Origin: Lysinibacillus capsici
GTDB taxonomy: Bacteria > Bacillota > Bacilli > Bacillales_A > Planococcaceae
Reading direction: 5' to 3'
DNA length: 64,000 nucleotides
Assembly: GCF_003367505.1 (NCBI RefSeq)
Contig: NZ_PXXX01000019.1
Span: forward strand, 194,816 to 258,815
Below the pieces are notes generated by a model. It was given only the letters and a program-made list of their open reading frames with translations. It was not told the DNA's origin and ran no database searches. The translations under genes and the position numbers were made by a program. Of the stretch, positions 46,202-56,666 are shown piece by piece (position 1 is the first letter of the stretch; each line of letters opens with the position of its first letter).

Positions 46202-46744
46202 ATGCATAAAAAAGATATTATGAATAGTGAAACAATGATGTATATGCCTGTGTATGATTCCTTTGGAAATTTATGTACGCAGGTGTATGAGAAAAATAAT
46301 GAGTATATATCTACGTTACCACCAACGAAATTATTGGACTTTAATCTGCGTTATTTTGGTTCTAGTTTAAGAGGAGCGTTCGATGGTTCGAAAATGATCC
46401 TAGGCAAGCTTAATAAAAATCCTATCGTCGTGCACGAACGTTGTAATATTTTATGGTTTCCTAGTAGGTCTCCTTTACACCCTGACTGTATCTGGTTCGC
46501 TGTTCATCATATAGATGACTATGTCGCTGTGGATAAAAAGAGGACAAAGGTTACTTTTATGAATGGCAAGGAATTTATTGTGGATGTCAGTGTCAATGCG
46601 TTAGAGTCTCGGATTCAAAGAGCTTTTTTATTAAAATATAGACTAGAGAAACGAACAAAATATTTACTTGTTCAGTATGACCGTGTGAAAGTATTTCAAC
46701 GTCTTGCCAAGAATATGTTTGAGGACGAGACGCAGGATAGTTGA
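46202..46744 (+). CDS. comK: ComK-family competence transcription factor, copy 1
   Basis: This 180-residue protein resembles ComK, the master activator of DNA-uptake genes, which binds paired AT-rich boxes. Shared features are a Cys-containing N-terminal region, LRYFGSSLRGAFDGSKMILG (ComK has FFGSSYAGRKAGTYEVT), NPIVVHERCNILWFPSRSPLHPDCIWF and KVTFMNGKEFIVDVSVNALESRIQRA. Its RBS is AAGGGGG with a second small gap to ATG. It lies just upstream of prfB; a second comK-like gene lies downstream on the opposite strand. Confidence 0.85.
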   Translation: MHKKDIMNSETMMYMPVYDSFGNLCTQVYEKNNEYISTLPPTKLLDFNLRYFGSSLRGAFDGSKMILGKLNKNPIVVHERCNILWFPSRSPLHPDCIWFAVHHIDDYVAVDKKRTKVTFMNGKEFIVDVSVNALESRIQRAFLLKYRLEKRTKYLLVQYDRVKVFQRLAKNMFEDETQDS

Positions 46745-46866
46745 CTTAATTCCACAAAACATCTGCTAGATAGTATGTTTTCGTTTCTAAAAACGTTATA
46801 ATAAAAAGATACGGAGCTTTATGAATAAAGTGTTAGCTTCATGACTAACGTTCGGAGGATTTAACG

Positions 46867-47971
46867 ATGATTGAATTAGCAGATGTACGCAATGTGTTAG
46901 ACACTACAGCCAAAAAATTGGCGGACTTTAGGGGGTCTCTTTGACTTAGAGAACAAAGAGGCACGTATTCAGGAGCTAGATGAAATGATGCTAGAGCCAG
47001 GCTTTTGGGATGATCAGCAAGGTGCTCAGGTGATTATCAATGAAGGAAATGGCTTAAAAGCGATTGTCAATGAATATAAAGATTTAGTGGAAACACATGA
47101 AAATTTAGATATGACACTGGAACTTTTGCGTGAAGAACCAGACGAAGAATTACAAGAAGAACTAGGCAAAGAACTAGCAGAATTCCAACAAAAGATGGCT
47201 GATTTTGAGCTTCAATTACTGCTAAGTGGCCCATACGATCAAAACAATGCCATTTTAGAGCTGCATCCTGGTGCTGGTGGTACGGAGTCACAGGACTGGG
47301 GTTCAATGCTATTACGTATGTATACACGATGGGCTGAGAAGCGTGGATTTAAAGTGGAAACAGTGGACTATCTACCAGGAGATGAAGCTGGGATTAAATC
47401 TGTAACATTGTCGATTAAAGGTCACAATGCTTTCGGTTATTTACAAGCGGAAAAGGGTGTGCATCGTCTAGTACGCATTTCTCCATTCGATTCGTCTGGC
47501 CGCCGTCATACGTCCTTCGTTTCCTGTGATGTTATGCCAGAGTTTGACGACAATATAGAAATCGATATTCGTACAGAGGATTTAAAAATTGATACGTATC
47601 GTGCAACAGGTGCAGGTGGTCAGCATATTAATACGACAGATTCTGCCGTTCGTATTACGCATATTCCTACTGGTACGATCGTACAATGTCAAGCTGAGCG
47701 CTCCCAGATTAAAAACCGTGAAAAAGCGATGACGATGTTAAAAGGGAAGCTATATCAACTAGAACTTGATAAACAGCAGGCACAATTAGATGAAATACGC
47801 GGTGAGCAAAAAGAAATAGGCTGGGGCTCCCAAATTCGTTCGTATGTCTTCCACCCATACTCGATGGTGAAGGATCATCGTACAAATGAAGAAACAGGTA
47901 ATGTGGGTGCTGTGATGGATGGCGATTTAGATCCATTTATTAATGCCTATTTACGTTCAAAAATAAATTAA
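46867..47971 (+). CDS. prfB: Peptide chain release factor 2, with programmed +1 frameshift
   Basis: This 367-residue RF2 ends translation at UGA and UAA. Codons 1-25 run 46867-46941, then an in-frame TGA at 46942-46944 is bypassed by a +1 shift at AGGGGG-TCT-CTT-TGA-C, and reading resumes at 46943. The Shine-Dalgarno-like AGGGGG and CTT-TGA-C are the classical autoregulatory site: low RF2 favours the shift. The body has [29 protein letters not shown], and the peptidyl-tRNA hydrolysis GGQ in [15 protein letters not shown]. Start ATG has CGGAGG upstream. Confidence 0.97.
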
Positions 47972-47978
47972 TACCCAG

Positions 47979-48013
47979 ATTCCCCAAGAGTGAGATGCTC
48001 TTGGGGAATTTTT
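47979..48013. terminator. Bidirectional terminator between prfB and comK2
   Basis: A perfect 11-bp stem (47980-47990 with 47998-48008) with T run on the + strand. It lies between the converging prfB and comK2 and could end both transcripts. Confidence 0.88.
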
Positions 48014-48014
48014 G

Positions 48015-48524
48015 TTAAAAGGGTGGATGATAGGGTGCATCTTGGCTCAGCTGTTTTCGTTCATTCATGTAATATTTATACAGCATAGATGCGTTAAGAA
48101 ATTGTTTACTAATGGAAGCATAACGAATAGGTAGTTCGATTTGTTTATCATTTTTTAACGTTACAATACACCCCAATTCGCTAGGTGTAATATTAATAAT
48201 TGCATGAAGCCCTATCCATATATTGTGAATGGAGCTGGGTGAATAAGTTGGCAGAAAAATACAGGGATAACCATAATCAAAGGCCACGACGATTGGTAGC
48301 TTGTGTTGATTGCCGAAAAAACGTTTAGCCGATTGTTTTGCAGCTTCATAAGTTGATCCTAATGAGAGACAGGATTTTCGAAGGACATGCATCGGTTTGC
48401 GTGTAACAATCAGCTCATTATGCTTATCAATCACATGCGTGAAGACTTTGGAGTCATGCTGAATAGGTTGCAGCAAATAAGTATTGAATGAAATTAAGTA
48501 GCCGTTTACAAAGTTAGTTGTCAT
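48015..48524 (-). CDS. comK: ComK-family competence transcription factor, copy 2
   Basis: This 169-residue ComK paralogue on the minus strand has VIDKHNELIVTRKPMHVLRK followed by SCLSLGSTYEAAKQSAKRFFG, then KLPIVVAFDYGYPCIFLPT, WIGLHAIINITPSELGCIVT and KNDKQIELPIRYASISKQFL. The layout matches B. subtilis ComK (NVKPLQIVDRSCRFFGSSY type block, FLFPT, LPISYNSFENQ). It is more like the classical ComK than copy 1 in the central region. AAAGGAGG lies upstream of its ATG. It converges on prfB. Confidence 0.85.
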   Translation of the reverse strand: MTTNFVNGYLISFNTYLLQPIQHDSKVFTHVIDKHNELIVTRKPMHVLRKSCLSLGSTYEAAKQSAKRFFGNQHKLPIVVAFDYGYPCIFLPTYSPSSIHNIWIGLHAIINITPSELGCIVTLKNDKQIELPIRYASISKQFLNASMLYKYYMNERKQLSQDAPYHPPF

Positions 48525-48751
48525 ATAGGGAGTGCCTCCTTTTTTCTAGTGATAACGGTAGTGTAAAACAGAATATGACTTTCTTAAATTAAATGAAATA
48601 GTTGAAAATCGTTCAGAAAAGCACGAAATGTCTAGAGGATTTGCTCTAAATATCCATTGATTAATAGCTAATCCAAGATATTTTCGAATCGTAAGCATTG
48701 CTTTTTAAATTCAATTTTCATATAATTTAGAAAAGGATCGAGGTGAGATCG

Positions 48752-49000
48752 TTGGATAAATATTATTCGTATACAGATTTTCTGAAAGCCGTTGGTCAGT
48801 CGAAAAAAGTTGATGAGGCAGAGAAATTATTAAACGAGATTTATTTAGATTTATTTTTAAATCGTATCCAGCGTATGCATCGGCAAGAGCAGCTCATGGT
48901 TCTGATAGATAGAGCACTCGATGAAAAAGATGAAAACGCATTTTATCAATACGCATCCGAACTAACTTCCTTACACCAAACAGAAGATGAATCATATTGA
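48752..49000 (+). CDS. IDEAL-domain small protein
   Basis: This 82-residue protein contains an IDEAL-type motif near its C-terminus (LIDRALDEKDENAFYQYASEL), which matches the I/L-D-x-A-L-D-x-x-D-xx-x-F pattern of the family. IDEAL domains occur in small Firmicute proteins of unclear role. TTG at 48752 is preferred to GTG at 48743, since GAGGTGAG at 48740-48747 would otherwise overlap the start codon. It is transcribed away from comK2 and followed by a terminator. Confidence 0.8.
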   Translation: MDKYYSYTDFLKAVGQSKKVDEAEKLLNEIYLDLFLNRIQRMHRQEQLMVLIDRALDEKDENAFYQYASELTSLHQTEDESY

Positions 49001-49004
49001 CGAA

Positions 49005-49040
49005 CCCGCTCTCCATTCTATTGGAGAGTGGGATTTTTTT
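49005..49040 (+). terminator. Terminator after the IDEAL-domain gene
   Basis: An 11-bp stem with one G-T pair (49005-49015 with 49022-49032) and a T run. Confidence 0.88.
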
Positions 49041-49324
49041 GATTTTGAAAATATTTGCGGGATTGGAGATTTCACTCCAAAAGCAGAGGACCCTCTCATA
49101 AAAAAGTGAAAGCTGCTCGGAAAGTATAGTCTTCCGATCATAACAGTGAGATAACCGCTCCAAAAGAAGTGACCTCGCTCCAAAAGCAATAACCATCACT
49201 CTGAAAAGGGGAAATCATCCATCGATGAAGCTTGAAAACCTAATAAAGCGGCTATTATAAGAGTAACAAGTTAAATTGACTGTATTGTTATGTAATAAAA
49301 ATTTTAGAGATGAAAAAAAATTTA
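49041..49324. repeat. Intergenic region with short dispersed repeats
   Basis: No gene is seen here. The motif C(A/G)CTCCAAAAG occurs at 49073, 49156 and 49176, with a degenerate form (CACTCTGAAAAG) at 49197. The last three are spaced 20 and 21 bases apart. Their meaning is unknown. Confidence 0.55.
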
Positions 49325-49338
49325 CAAACATTCGTTCG
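49325..49338. promoter_or_regulatory. LexA (DinR) SOS box upstream of uvrB
   Basis: CAAACATTCGTTCG, read on the other strand as CGAACGAATGTTTG, fits the Gram-positive LexA box CGAACRNRYGTTYG at every position. It lies ~75 bases before uvrB, beside likely promoter elements (TATGCT at 49364-49369). uvrBA is a known SOS operon in Bacillus. Confidence 0.85.
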
Positions 49339-49410
49339 TTAAATGTTCGAAATTTTAATATTGCTATGCTAAAATATATGTACAAATTGGAAGAAAGGAC
49401 GGGGACATGA

Positions 49411-51390
49411 GTGCAAACATTTGATTTACAAGCGCCATATCAGCCTAACGGGGATCAGCCACAGGCCATTGCGGAATTAGTGGAGGGTGTGAAAGCAGGC
49501 AAACGTCATCAAACATTGCTTGGTGCTACTGGAACAGGTAAGACGTTTACCATTTCGAATGTCATCCAGCAAGTCAAAAAACCAACATTAATCATGGCAC
49601 ACAATAAAACGTTAGCTGGCCAGTTGTATAGTGAATTTAAAGAGTTCTTCCCAAATAACGCCGTTGAATATTTTGTCAGCTACTATGATTACTACCAACC
49701 AGAAGCTTATGTACCGCAGACAGATACCTATATAGAAAAAGACTCTAGCATTAACGATGAAATTGATAAGCTGCGTCACTCTGCTACTTCTGCATTGTTT
49801 GAGCGTGAGGATGTCATTATTATTGCATCTGTGTCCTGTATCTATGGTTTAGGTTCTCCCGAAGAATATCGAGAAATGGTTGTTTCCATTCGTACGGGTA
49901 TGGAAATTGAACGTAATCAGCTACTGCGCAAGCTTGTAGACGTTCAGTATGAGCGAAATGATGTTAGTTTTACTCGCGGAACATTTCGGGTACGTGGAGA
50001 TGTAGTGGAAATCTTCCCAGCCTCTCGTGATGAGCATTGTATTCGTGTGGAATTTTTTGGGGATGAAATCGATCGCATTCGTGAGGTAGATGCACTAACG
50101 GGAGAGATTTTATCGGATCGAGAGCATGTTGCTATTTTCCCTGCATCTCACTTCGTTACACGAGAAGAGAAAATGCGTAAAGCGATTGAAAATATTGAAA
50201 AAGAATTAGAGGAACGACTTGCATTATTACGTGCAGAAGATAAATTACTAGAGGCACAGCGTTTAGAACAGCGTACACGCTATGATTTAGAGATGATGCG
50301 TGAAATGGGCTTTTGCTCTGGGATTGAAAACTATTCACGTCATTTAACATTGCGTGAAGCAGGTGCTACTCCATATACTTTGCTAGATTATTTCCCAGAA
50401 GACTTTTTACTTGTGGTTGATGAAAGTCACGTAACACTTCCACAGGTTCGAGGAATGTACAATGGTGACCAAGCACGTAAAGGAGTGCTCGTAGAACATG
50501 GCTTCCGATTGCCATCTGCTCTAGATAACCGTCCATTACGTTTTGAAGAGTATGAAAACCGCGTACATCAAGCGATTTATGTATCAGCCACACCAGGTCC
50601 TTATGAACTGGAGCATACACCAGAAATGGTAGAGCAAATTATCCGTCCAACTGGATTATTAGATCCATTAATTGATGTACGTCCTATTGAAGGTCAAATT
50701 GATAATTTAATTGATGAAATACAAGATCGAATTGCGCGTGATGAGCGAGTTTTAGTGACAACGCTAACGAAGAAAATGTCTGAGGATTTAACGGCTTACC
50801 TGAAGGAAATGGGCTTAAAAGTAGAATACTTACATTCAGAAATTAAGACACTAGAACGTATTGAAATTATCCGTGAGCTACGCAAAGGAACGTATGATGT
50901 GCTAATAGGTATTAATCTATTGCGTGAAGGTCTTGATATCCCTGAGGTGTCCCTTGTGGCAATTTTAGATGCTGATAAAGAAGGATTTTTACGTTCAGAG
51001 CGTTCATTGATTCAAACCATTGGTCGTGCTGCTCGTAACGCGAATGGTCATGTCATTATGTATGCGGATCATATAACAGACTCGATGAAAAAGGCGATTG
51101 ATGAAACGCAACGTCGTCGTGCGTTACAAATGGCTTATAACGAGGAGCATGGCATAACACCTCAAACGATCATTAAGAAAATCCCAGATGTGATTCGCGC
51201 AACACAAGTAGCAGAAGAAGAGGAATCGTATGTAACAAAGGCAACAAAAGGCAAAAAGCTGACAAAGGCGGAAAGAGAACAGCTCTTAGCTTCCCTAGAA
51301 GTCGAAATGAAGGAAGCAGCAAAAGCGCTTGATTTTGAACGTGCGGCTGAGTTACGAGATACAATATTTGAATTGAAGGTAGAAGGGTGA
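49411..51390 (+). CDS. uvrB: Excinuclease ABC subunit B
   Basis: This 659-residue helicase-like subunit is handed to damaged DNA by UvrA and recruits UvrC for incision. Walker A is in [15 protein letters not shown], the beta-hairpin region contains [25 protein letters not shown]-type DESH is in [13 protein letters not shown], and helicase motif VI is in [14 protein letters not shown]. The C-terminal UVR domain ([22 protein letters not shown]) binds UvrC. GTG start at 49411 behind AAAGGACGGGG. It is followed at 7 bases by uvrA and is controlled by the LexA box upstream. Confidence 0.97.
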   Translation: MQTFDLQAPYQPNGDQPQAIAELVEGVKAGKRHQTLLGATGTGKTFTISNVIQQVKKPTLIMAHNKTLAGQLYSEFKEFFPNNAVEYFVSYYDYYQPEAYVPQTDTYIEKDSSINDEIDKLRHSATSALFEREDVIIIASVSCIYGLGSPEEYREMVVSIRTGMEIERNQLLRKLVDVQYERNDVSFTRGTFRVRGDVVEIFPASRDEHCIRVEFFGDEIDRIREVDALTGEILSDREHVAIFPASHFVTREEKMRKAIENIEKELEERLALLRAEDKLLEAQRLEQRTRYDLEMMREMGFCSGIENYSRHLTLREAGATPYTLLDYFPEDFLLVVDESHVTLPQVRGMYNGDQARKGVLVEHGFRLPSALDNRPLRFEEYENRVHQAIYVSATPGPYELEHTPEMVEQIIRPTGLLDPLIDVRPIEGQIDNLIDEIQDRIARDERVLVTTLTKKMSEDLTAYLKEMGLKVEYLHSEIKTLERIEIIRELRKGTYDVLIGINLLREGLDIPEVSLVAILDADKEGFLRSERSLIQTIGRAARNANGHVIMYADHITDSMKKAIDETQRRRALQMAYNEEHGITPQTIIKKIPDVIRATQVAEEEESYVTKATKGKKLTKAEREQLLASLEVEMKEAAKALDFERAAELRDTIFELKVEG

Positions 51391-51397
51391 ATGACTT

Positions 51398-54265
51398 GTG
51401 AAAAATACTGAAATTGTCGTGCAAGGCGCACGTGCTCATAATTTAAAAAATATCAATGTCACAATTCCACGTGACCAATTAGTCGTTTTAACAGGATTAT
51501 CAGGCTCTGGAAAGTCTTCTCTAGCATTTGACACAATTTATGCGGAGGGCCAGCGTCGTTACGTTGAGTCCCTTTCCGCCTATGCCCGTCAATTTCTTGG
51601 ACAAATGGATAAGCCAGATGTCGATGCGATAGAAGGTTTATCGCCTGCTATTTCCATTGACCAAAAAACAACAAGTCGTAACCCACGATCTACTGTCGGT
51701 ACGGTAACGGAAATCTATGATTACCTACGTTTACTTTATGCACGTATTGGTAAACCGATTTGTCCAAATCATGGCATAGAAATCACTTCCCAAACGATTG
51801 AGCAAATGGTGGATCGTTTATTAACCTATCCTGAGAGAACTAAGATGCAGCTCCTTGCACCAATGGTTTCTGGACGTAAGGGTACCCATGTTAAACTGCT
51901 AGAAGATTTAAAAAAGCAGGGGTTTGTTCGTGTACGAATTGATGGGGAATTGCGTGATTTAGATGATGCTATCGAACTTGATAAAAATAAAAAGCATTCC
52001 ATCGAAGTAGTAGTGGATCGTGTTGTTATGAAGGAAGGGATTGCTGCTCGTCTGAGTGATTCTTTAGAAACGGCTTTACGCCTGGCAGATGGACGTGTGC
52101 TTGTCGATGTGATGGAACATGAAGAGTTACTATTTAGTGAGCATCATGCCTGCCCATTATGTGGTTTTTCTATTGGTGAGTTAGAGCCTCGTATGTTTTC
52201 ATTTAATAGTCCGTTTGGTGCTTGTCCAAGCTGTGATGGCTTAGGTTCAACACAAGAGGTAGATTTAGATTTAGTGGTGCCTGATTGGGATCGTTCTTTG
52301 TTAGAGCATGCCATCGCACCATGGGAACCAACAAGTTCGCAGTACTACCCACAATTACTAAAAGCTGTATGTGATCATTACGATATTCCAATGGACGTGC
52401 CTGTGAAGGATTTGCCAAAGGAAAAGATGGATAAAGTTTTATATGGCTCTGGAAAAGACAAGATACACTTCCATTATGAAAATGAGTTTGGCAATGTGCG
52501 AGATCAAATGATCGAATTCGAGGGTGTGGTGCGCAATGTTGAGCGTCGTTTTAAAGAGACGACATCCGATTATGTTCGTGAGCAGATGGAAAAATACATG
52601 GCACAGCAGGCTTGCCCTTCATGTAAAGGGTATCGTTTAAAGCCTGAGACGCTAGCAGTGAAAGTAGCTGATAAACATATCGGTGAGGTCACACAATATT
52701 CAATTCAGGAAGCAGACACTTTCTTTAAAGAGCTTGATCTCACTGAAAAGGATATGCAAATTGCTCGATTAGTTTTACGAGAAATCGAAGAACGATTGGG
52801 CTTCCTTGTGAATGTTGGTTTAGACTATTTAACATTGAGTCGTGCAGCAGGTACATTATCTGGTGGAGAGGCACAACGTATTCGCCTTGCTACGCAAATT
52901 GGTTCACGATTAACAGGAGTCCTCTATATTTTAGATGAGCCTTCGATTGGTTTGCACCAGCGTGATAATGATCGGCTGATAAGCACATTACAAAATATGC
53001 GTGACATTGGGAATACGCTGATTGTGGTAGAGCATGATGAAGATACGATGCTTGCAGCAGATTATCTCATCGATGTAGGACCTGGAGCAGGCGTCCATGG
53101 CGGTCAAATTGTGGCAGCAGGTACACCACAGGAAGTTATGAATAATGAAAAATCCTTAACTGGACAATATTTAAGTGGTAGAAAGTTTATTCCTTTACCA
53201 ATTGAAAGACGCCAACCAAATGGTCGAAAGCTCTCCATTAAAGGTGCCAAGGAAAATAATTTACGCAATGTTAAAGTAGATGTTCCATTAGGCTTATTTG
53301 TAGCAGTGACTGGTGTGTCTGGTTCAGGGAAATCTACACTGATAAATGAAATTTTATATAAATCTTTGGCACAGAAGCTTAATCGTTCAAAGGTTAAGCC
53401 TGGCGAGCATAAAGAAGTGACAGGTATCGATGAGCTTGAAAAAGTAATCGATATTGATCAATCGCCAATTGGTCGTACACCTCGTTCAAACCCAGCAACT
53501 TATACAGGTGTTTTTGATGATATTCGCGATGTTTTCGCAGCAACAAATGAAGCAAAGGTACGAGGCTATAAAAAAGGACGCTTTAGCTTCAATGTTAAGG
53601 GCGGTCGCTGTGAAGCATGTCGTGGTGACGGCATTATTAAAATTGAAATGCATTTCCTTCCAGATGTTTATGTACCATGTGAAGTATGTCACGGCAAACG
53701 TTATAACCGTGAAACACTTGAAGTGAAGTATAAAGATAAGAGTATTGCAGATATTCTCGATATGACGATTGAGAATGCAGTAGTGTTCTTTGAAAATATT
53801 CCAAAGATCCAGCGTAAGCTACAAACGATTGTTGATGTTGGGCTGGGCTATATGAAATTAGGTCAACCAGCCACAACCTTATCGGGTGGAGAGGCACAGC
53901 GTGTAAAACTAGCCTCTGAATTACATCGACGCTCAACAGGGAAATCCTTCTATATTTTAGATGAACCAACAACAGGATTACATGCCGATGATATTGCTCG
54001 TTTACTTGTCGTTTTACAGCGTCTTGTTGAAAACGGTGATTCGGTATTAGTTATTGAGCATAACTTGGATGTGATTAAAACAGCTGATTATATCATTGAC
54101 TTAGGTCCAGAAGGCGGAGACAAAGGTGGTACGATTGTTGCAACTGGTACACCTGAAGAGGTAGTAGAAGTAGCAGGCTCCTATACAGGCAAATACTTAA
54201 AACCAATTCTGGAACGTGATCGTATGAGAATGGATGCATTGCTAGCAGAAGCTACTAAGTCTTAA
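51398..54265 (+). CDS. uvrA: Excinuclease ABC subunit A
   Basis: This 955-residue damage-sensing ATPase has two ABC modules: Walker [20 protein letters not shown] near residue 32 and [15 protein letters not shown] near residue 642. Signature motifs [14 protein letters not shown] and [15 protein letters not shown] and zinc modules CPLCGF...CPSCDG and CEACRGDG...CEVCHGKRY are all present. GTG start at 51398 in the uvrBA operon. Length is normal and nothing is broken. Confidence 0.97.
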   Translation: MKNTEIVVQGARAHNLKNINVTIPRDQLVVLTGLSGSGKSSLAFDTIYAEGQRRYVESLSAYARQFLGQMDKPDVDAIEGLSPAISIDQKTTSRNPRSTVGTVTEIYDYLRLLYARIGKPICPNHGIEITSQTIEQMVDRLLTYPERTKMQLLAPMVSGRKGTHVKLLEDLKKQGFVRVRIDGELRDLDDAIELDKNKKHSIEVVVDRVVMKEGIAARLSDSLETALRLADGRVLVDVMEHEELLFSEHHACPLCGFSIGELEPRMFSFNSPFGACPSCDGLGSTQEVDLDLVVPDWDRSLLEHAIAPWEPTSSQYYPQLLKAVCDHYDIPMDVPVKDLPKEKMDKVLYGSGKDKIHFHYENEFGNVRDQMIEFEGVVRNVERRFKETTSDYVREQMEKYMAQQACPSCKGYRLKPETLAVKVADKHIGEVTQYSIQEADTFFKELDLTEKDMQIARLVLREIEERLGFLVNVGLDYLTLSRAAGTLSGGEAQRIRLATQIGSRLTGVLYILDEPSIGLHQRDNDRLISTLQNMRDIGNTLIVVEHDEDTMLAADYLIDVGPGAGVHGGQIVAAGTPQEVMNNEKSLTGQYLSGRKFIPLPIERRQPNGRKLSIKGAKENNLRNVKVDVPLGLFVAVTGVSGSGKSTLINEILYKSLAQKLNRSKVKPGEHKEVTGIDELEKVIDIDQSPIGRTPRSNPATYTGVFDDIRDVFAATNEAKVRGYKKGRFSFNVKGGRCEACRGDGIIKIEMHFLPDVYVPCEVCHGKRYNRETLEVKYKDKSIADILDMTIENAVVFFENIPKIQRKLQTIVDVGLGYMKLGQPATTLSGGEAQRVKLASELHRRSTGKSFYILDEPTTGLHADDIARLLVVLQRLVENGDSVLVIEHNLDVIKTADYIIDLGPEGGDKGGTIVATGTPEEVVEVAGSYTGKYLKPILERDRMRMDALLAEATKS

Positions 54266-54486
54266 GGGTTTTACATTCGAACGGAAATGATTAATCTGGA
54301 TTGAAAGGTGATTTTAAATTGGGGAAAGTCGCTCAATCCAGATTGAAAATGATTCGAAATGTGAAGAACCCACTAAAACAGAGGTCAGAAGTGATCCAAC
54401 TAATCTAAAAAACGAGCAATAAAATCTTCAGAGGTAAAAGCCTGTCGATGTTGAAATGAAAAGACCCAATTTATTCAATTTTGCAG

Positions 54487-54514
54487 TGAAACTTTTCACA
54501 TGATGAATCGTATA
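54487..54514 (+). promoter_or_regulatory. ECF (sigma-W-type) promoter upstream of yvlB
   Basis: TGAAAC (54487-54492), a spacer of exactly 16 bases, and CGTATA (54509-54514) match the Bacillus sigma-W consensus TGAAAC-N16-CGTA. The yvl operon of B. subtilis, which includes yvlB, belongs to the sigma-W regulon. Confidence 0.72.
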
Positions 54515-54548
54515 AATAGTATAACGAACTGAGGGAGGCTATTTATTT

Positions 54549-55736
54549 ATGCAAAATGAACGTCAACGAATTTTAGAACTTGTAGAAAAAGGAACAATTT
54601 CGGCACAAGAGGCGATTACATTATTAGAAGCATTAGAGCAACCTGGCAAGTCTACTCAACATGTTATGAATGATGTGTCGAAAGAGACGCAATCCTTTTC
54701 AAATGAAAAAGAGCCATTATTTGAAGAAAAATCAAAAGATGGTGACAAGAAAAAAGATGATTTTATGAAATACTTCCAAGATGAAATGCAGGATTTTCGT
54801 AAGGATTTAACGCAAATCGGTTCTCTTTTTATGGATATGATGAATACGGCTGTTAAAAAGGTAAAGGAATTTGATGTAGCTTCTCCATTTGGAGATAAAA
54901 TTGAATTTACCCATACAGAAGAAGTGGCTGCTGCCAATGTGGACAATATTATTGTTGAATTACCGAATGGTAACTTCTCATTGGAATCCAGTGAAGGAGA
55001 AACTATTCAGGTGATTTGCAAGGTAAAGGCACCTTTGATGAACGAAAGTGAAGAAGAAACTCGTAATCACTTCTTAGAGCAATTTGTTGTGAAAGAGGAA
55101 GCGCAATCACTTCGTATTTTGAGCCAATTAAAGCTTGTTCAAGTCAATGTGAAGGTGCTAGTACCAAAGGATAAACTTGAAAAATTATCTGTTCGTCTAA
55201 TGAATGGTAGTGTTTCATTACAGGATACAGAATTTGAAGAATTAAAAGTGAAAACGTTAAACGGTGCCATTAAAGGTACGAAATTTAATTTTGGAAAAGC
55301 TGAAGTGGATTCTTCTAATGGTTCCATTGAATTAACGAATGTTCGAGGTAAGGATTTAGAGGCTGAAACATTGAATGGGCGTGTTTATTTGGATGGTGCA
55401 TTGGATGAAGTTGAAGCTAAGTCTGTCAATGGACATGTAGTCGTAACAACATGCTCGACAAATTCTTCTAAAATTAAAGCTCAAACAGTTGCTGGAGCAG
55501 TGGAATTATATGTCCCACGAACAATTTCATTGAGCGGTAAAGTCGTAACGAATTTCGGTAAAGTGGATGTGGGGATCCAGGATGTTTCTAAAATGGAGTC
55601 ACAAGATCAATTCTTATCCAAAGTAGTCCGTTTCGACAAAGAAGTTGAAAATGCGAATCGCCTATTTATAGAAGGTGAATCGAAAACTGGTGCTGTTTTA
55701 GTGCGCTACACAACAACAGATGAACAACAAATTTAA
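54549..55736 (+). CDS. yvlB: YvlB-like DUF4097 protein
   Basis: This 395-residue protein has an N-terminal helical segment (RILELVEKGTISAQEAITLLEALE) of the SHOCT-like type found in YvlB. A charged linker follows, and a C-terminal DUF4097 beta-helix from ~residue 130 has repeated strands such as NGNFSLESSEG, NGSVSLQDTEF, NGAIKGTKF, NGSIELTNVRG and NGRVYLDG. No signal peptide is seen, so it probably acts in the cytoplasm near the membrane. With the sigma-W-type promoter it is likely part of the envelope-stress response. Exact function is not known. RBS GAGGGAGG. Confidence 0.85.
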   Translation: MQNERQRILELVEKGTISAQEAITLLEALEQPGKSTQHVMNDVSKETQSFSNEKEPLFEEKSKDGDKKKDDFMKYFQDEMQDFRKDLTQIGSLFMDMMNTAVKKVKEFDVASPFGDKIEFTHTEEVAAANVDNIIVELPNGNFSLESSEGETIQVICKVKAPLMNESEEETRNHFLEQFVVKEEAQSLRILSQLKLVQVNVKVLVPKDKLEKLSVRLMNGSVSLQDTEFEELKVKTLNGAIKGTKFNFGKAEVDSSNGSIELTNVRGKDLEAETLNGRVYLDGALDEVEAKSVNGHVVVTTCSTNSSKIKAQTVAGAVELYVPRTISLSGKVVTNFGKVDVGIQDVSKMESQDQFLSKVVRFDKEVENANRLFIEGESKTGAVLVRYTTTDEQQI

Positions 55737-55740
55737 CAGT

Positions 55741-55779
55741 AAAAAGCATTCAAGGTAAAGCTTGAATGCTTTTTCTTTT
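55741..55779 (+). terminator. Terminator of yvlB
   Basis: A perfect 14-bp stem (55741-55754 with 55761-55774) and a T-rich tail. Confidence 0.92.
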
Positions 55780-55979
55780 CAAACAGGATTCGACCTAGCA
55801 CATAGAGGCGAATCTTGTTTTTATTTTTGTCATATTTTTAAGGATAATGGCAAGGAAAGAATGAAATAGAAGGAACTGCCACGGATTGAAATGAAACTGT
55901 AATAAAAAAACAGAAATAGAGTGCTATAATAGTAAAAGAAATACCTCTTACATAGATGAGAGTTTTAGGTGGTTTAATC

Positions 55980-56666
55980 ATGATAGAAATGAAAAATGTG
56001 ACAAAGAAATACCCAAACGGTGTTGTTGCGACAAATGGTATTTCCGTTAATATAAAGCAAGGCGAATTTGTGTATGTAGTTGGCCCAAGTGGGGCAGGGA
56101 AATCCACATTTATTAAATTGATGTACCGTGAAGAAAAAGCAACATCAGGACAAATAATTGTAAATGGTATTGATTTAGCAACTTTAAAGAATAAGAAGGT
56201 CCCTTTTTTGCGCCGTCAACTTGGTGTAGTTTTCCAAGATTTCAAATTGCTACCTCGTTTGAATGTCTATGAGAATGTAGCGTTTGCGCTTGAAGTAATA
56301 GAGGAAAAGCCAGATGAAATCCGACGTCGGGTTATGGAAGTGCTAGAACTAGTTGGATTGAAGCATAAAGCAAGAATGTTTCCAAATGAACTTTCAGGAG
56401 GAGAGCAGCAACGAGTATCGATTGCTCGTTCAATCGTCAATGTCCCAAAAGTGGTGATTGCAGATGAACCTACAGGGAATCTTGACCCTGAAACATCATG
56501 GGAAATTATGAATTTATTTGAGGAAATTAATGCACGTGGGACAACGATTGTAATGGCAACCCACAACCGTGAAATTGTAAATACGATTCGACGTCGTGTT
56601 ATTGCAATTGAAGGCGGCTTAATTGTCCGTGATGAACACGGAGGTGAATACGGCTATGAAATTTAG
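55980..56666 (+). CDS. ftsE: Cell division ABC ATPase FtsE
   Basis: This 228-residue ATPase works with FtsX to activate cell-wall hydrolases at the membrane. Walker A GPSGAGKSTFIKLMYREE near residue 36, the FQDFKLLPRLNVYENVAF Q-loop region, signature LSGGEQQRVSIARSI, and Walker B VVIADEPTGNLDP are present. ATG at 55980 is chosen: the AGGTGG site and the usual 228-residue length fit, while the longer reading from 55956 does not. It overlaps ftsX by 11 bases. Confidence 0.95.
   Translation: MIEMKNVTKKYPNGVVATNGISVNIKQGEFVYVVGPSGAGKSTFIKLMYREEKATSGQIIVNGIDLATLKNKKVPFLRRQLGVVFQDFKLLPRLNVYENVAFALEVIEEKPDEIRRRVMEVLELVGLKHKARMFPNELSGGEQQRVSIARSIVNVPKVVIADEPTGNLDPETSWEIMNLFEEINARGTTIVMATHNREIVNTIRRRVIAIEGGLIVRDEHGGEYGYEI

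Noticed and set aside
46942..46944. TGA in prfB as a mutation or pseudogene sign
   Set aside because: It is the conserved programmed frameshift stop, with the typical AGGGGG and CTT before it.
48894..49199. Minus-strand open frames opposite the IDEAL gene and the uvrB upstream region
   Set aside because: No ribosome site, overlap with a real gene and a terminator, and translation without recognisable domains.
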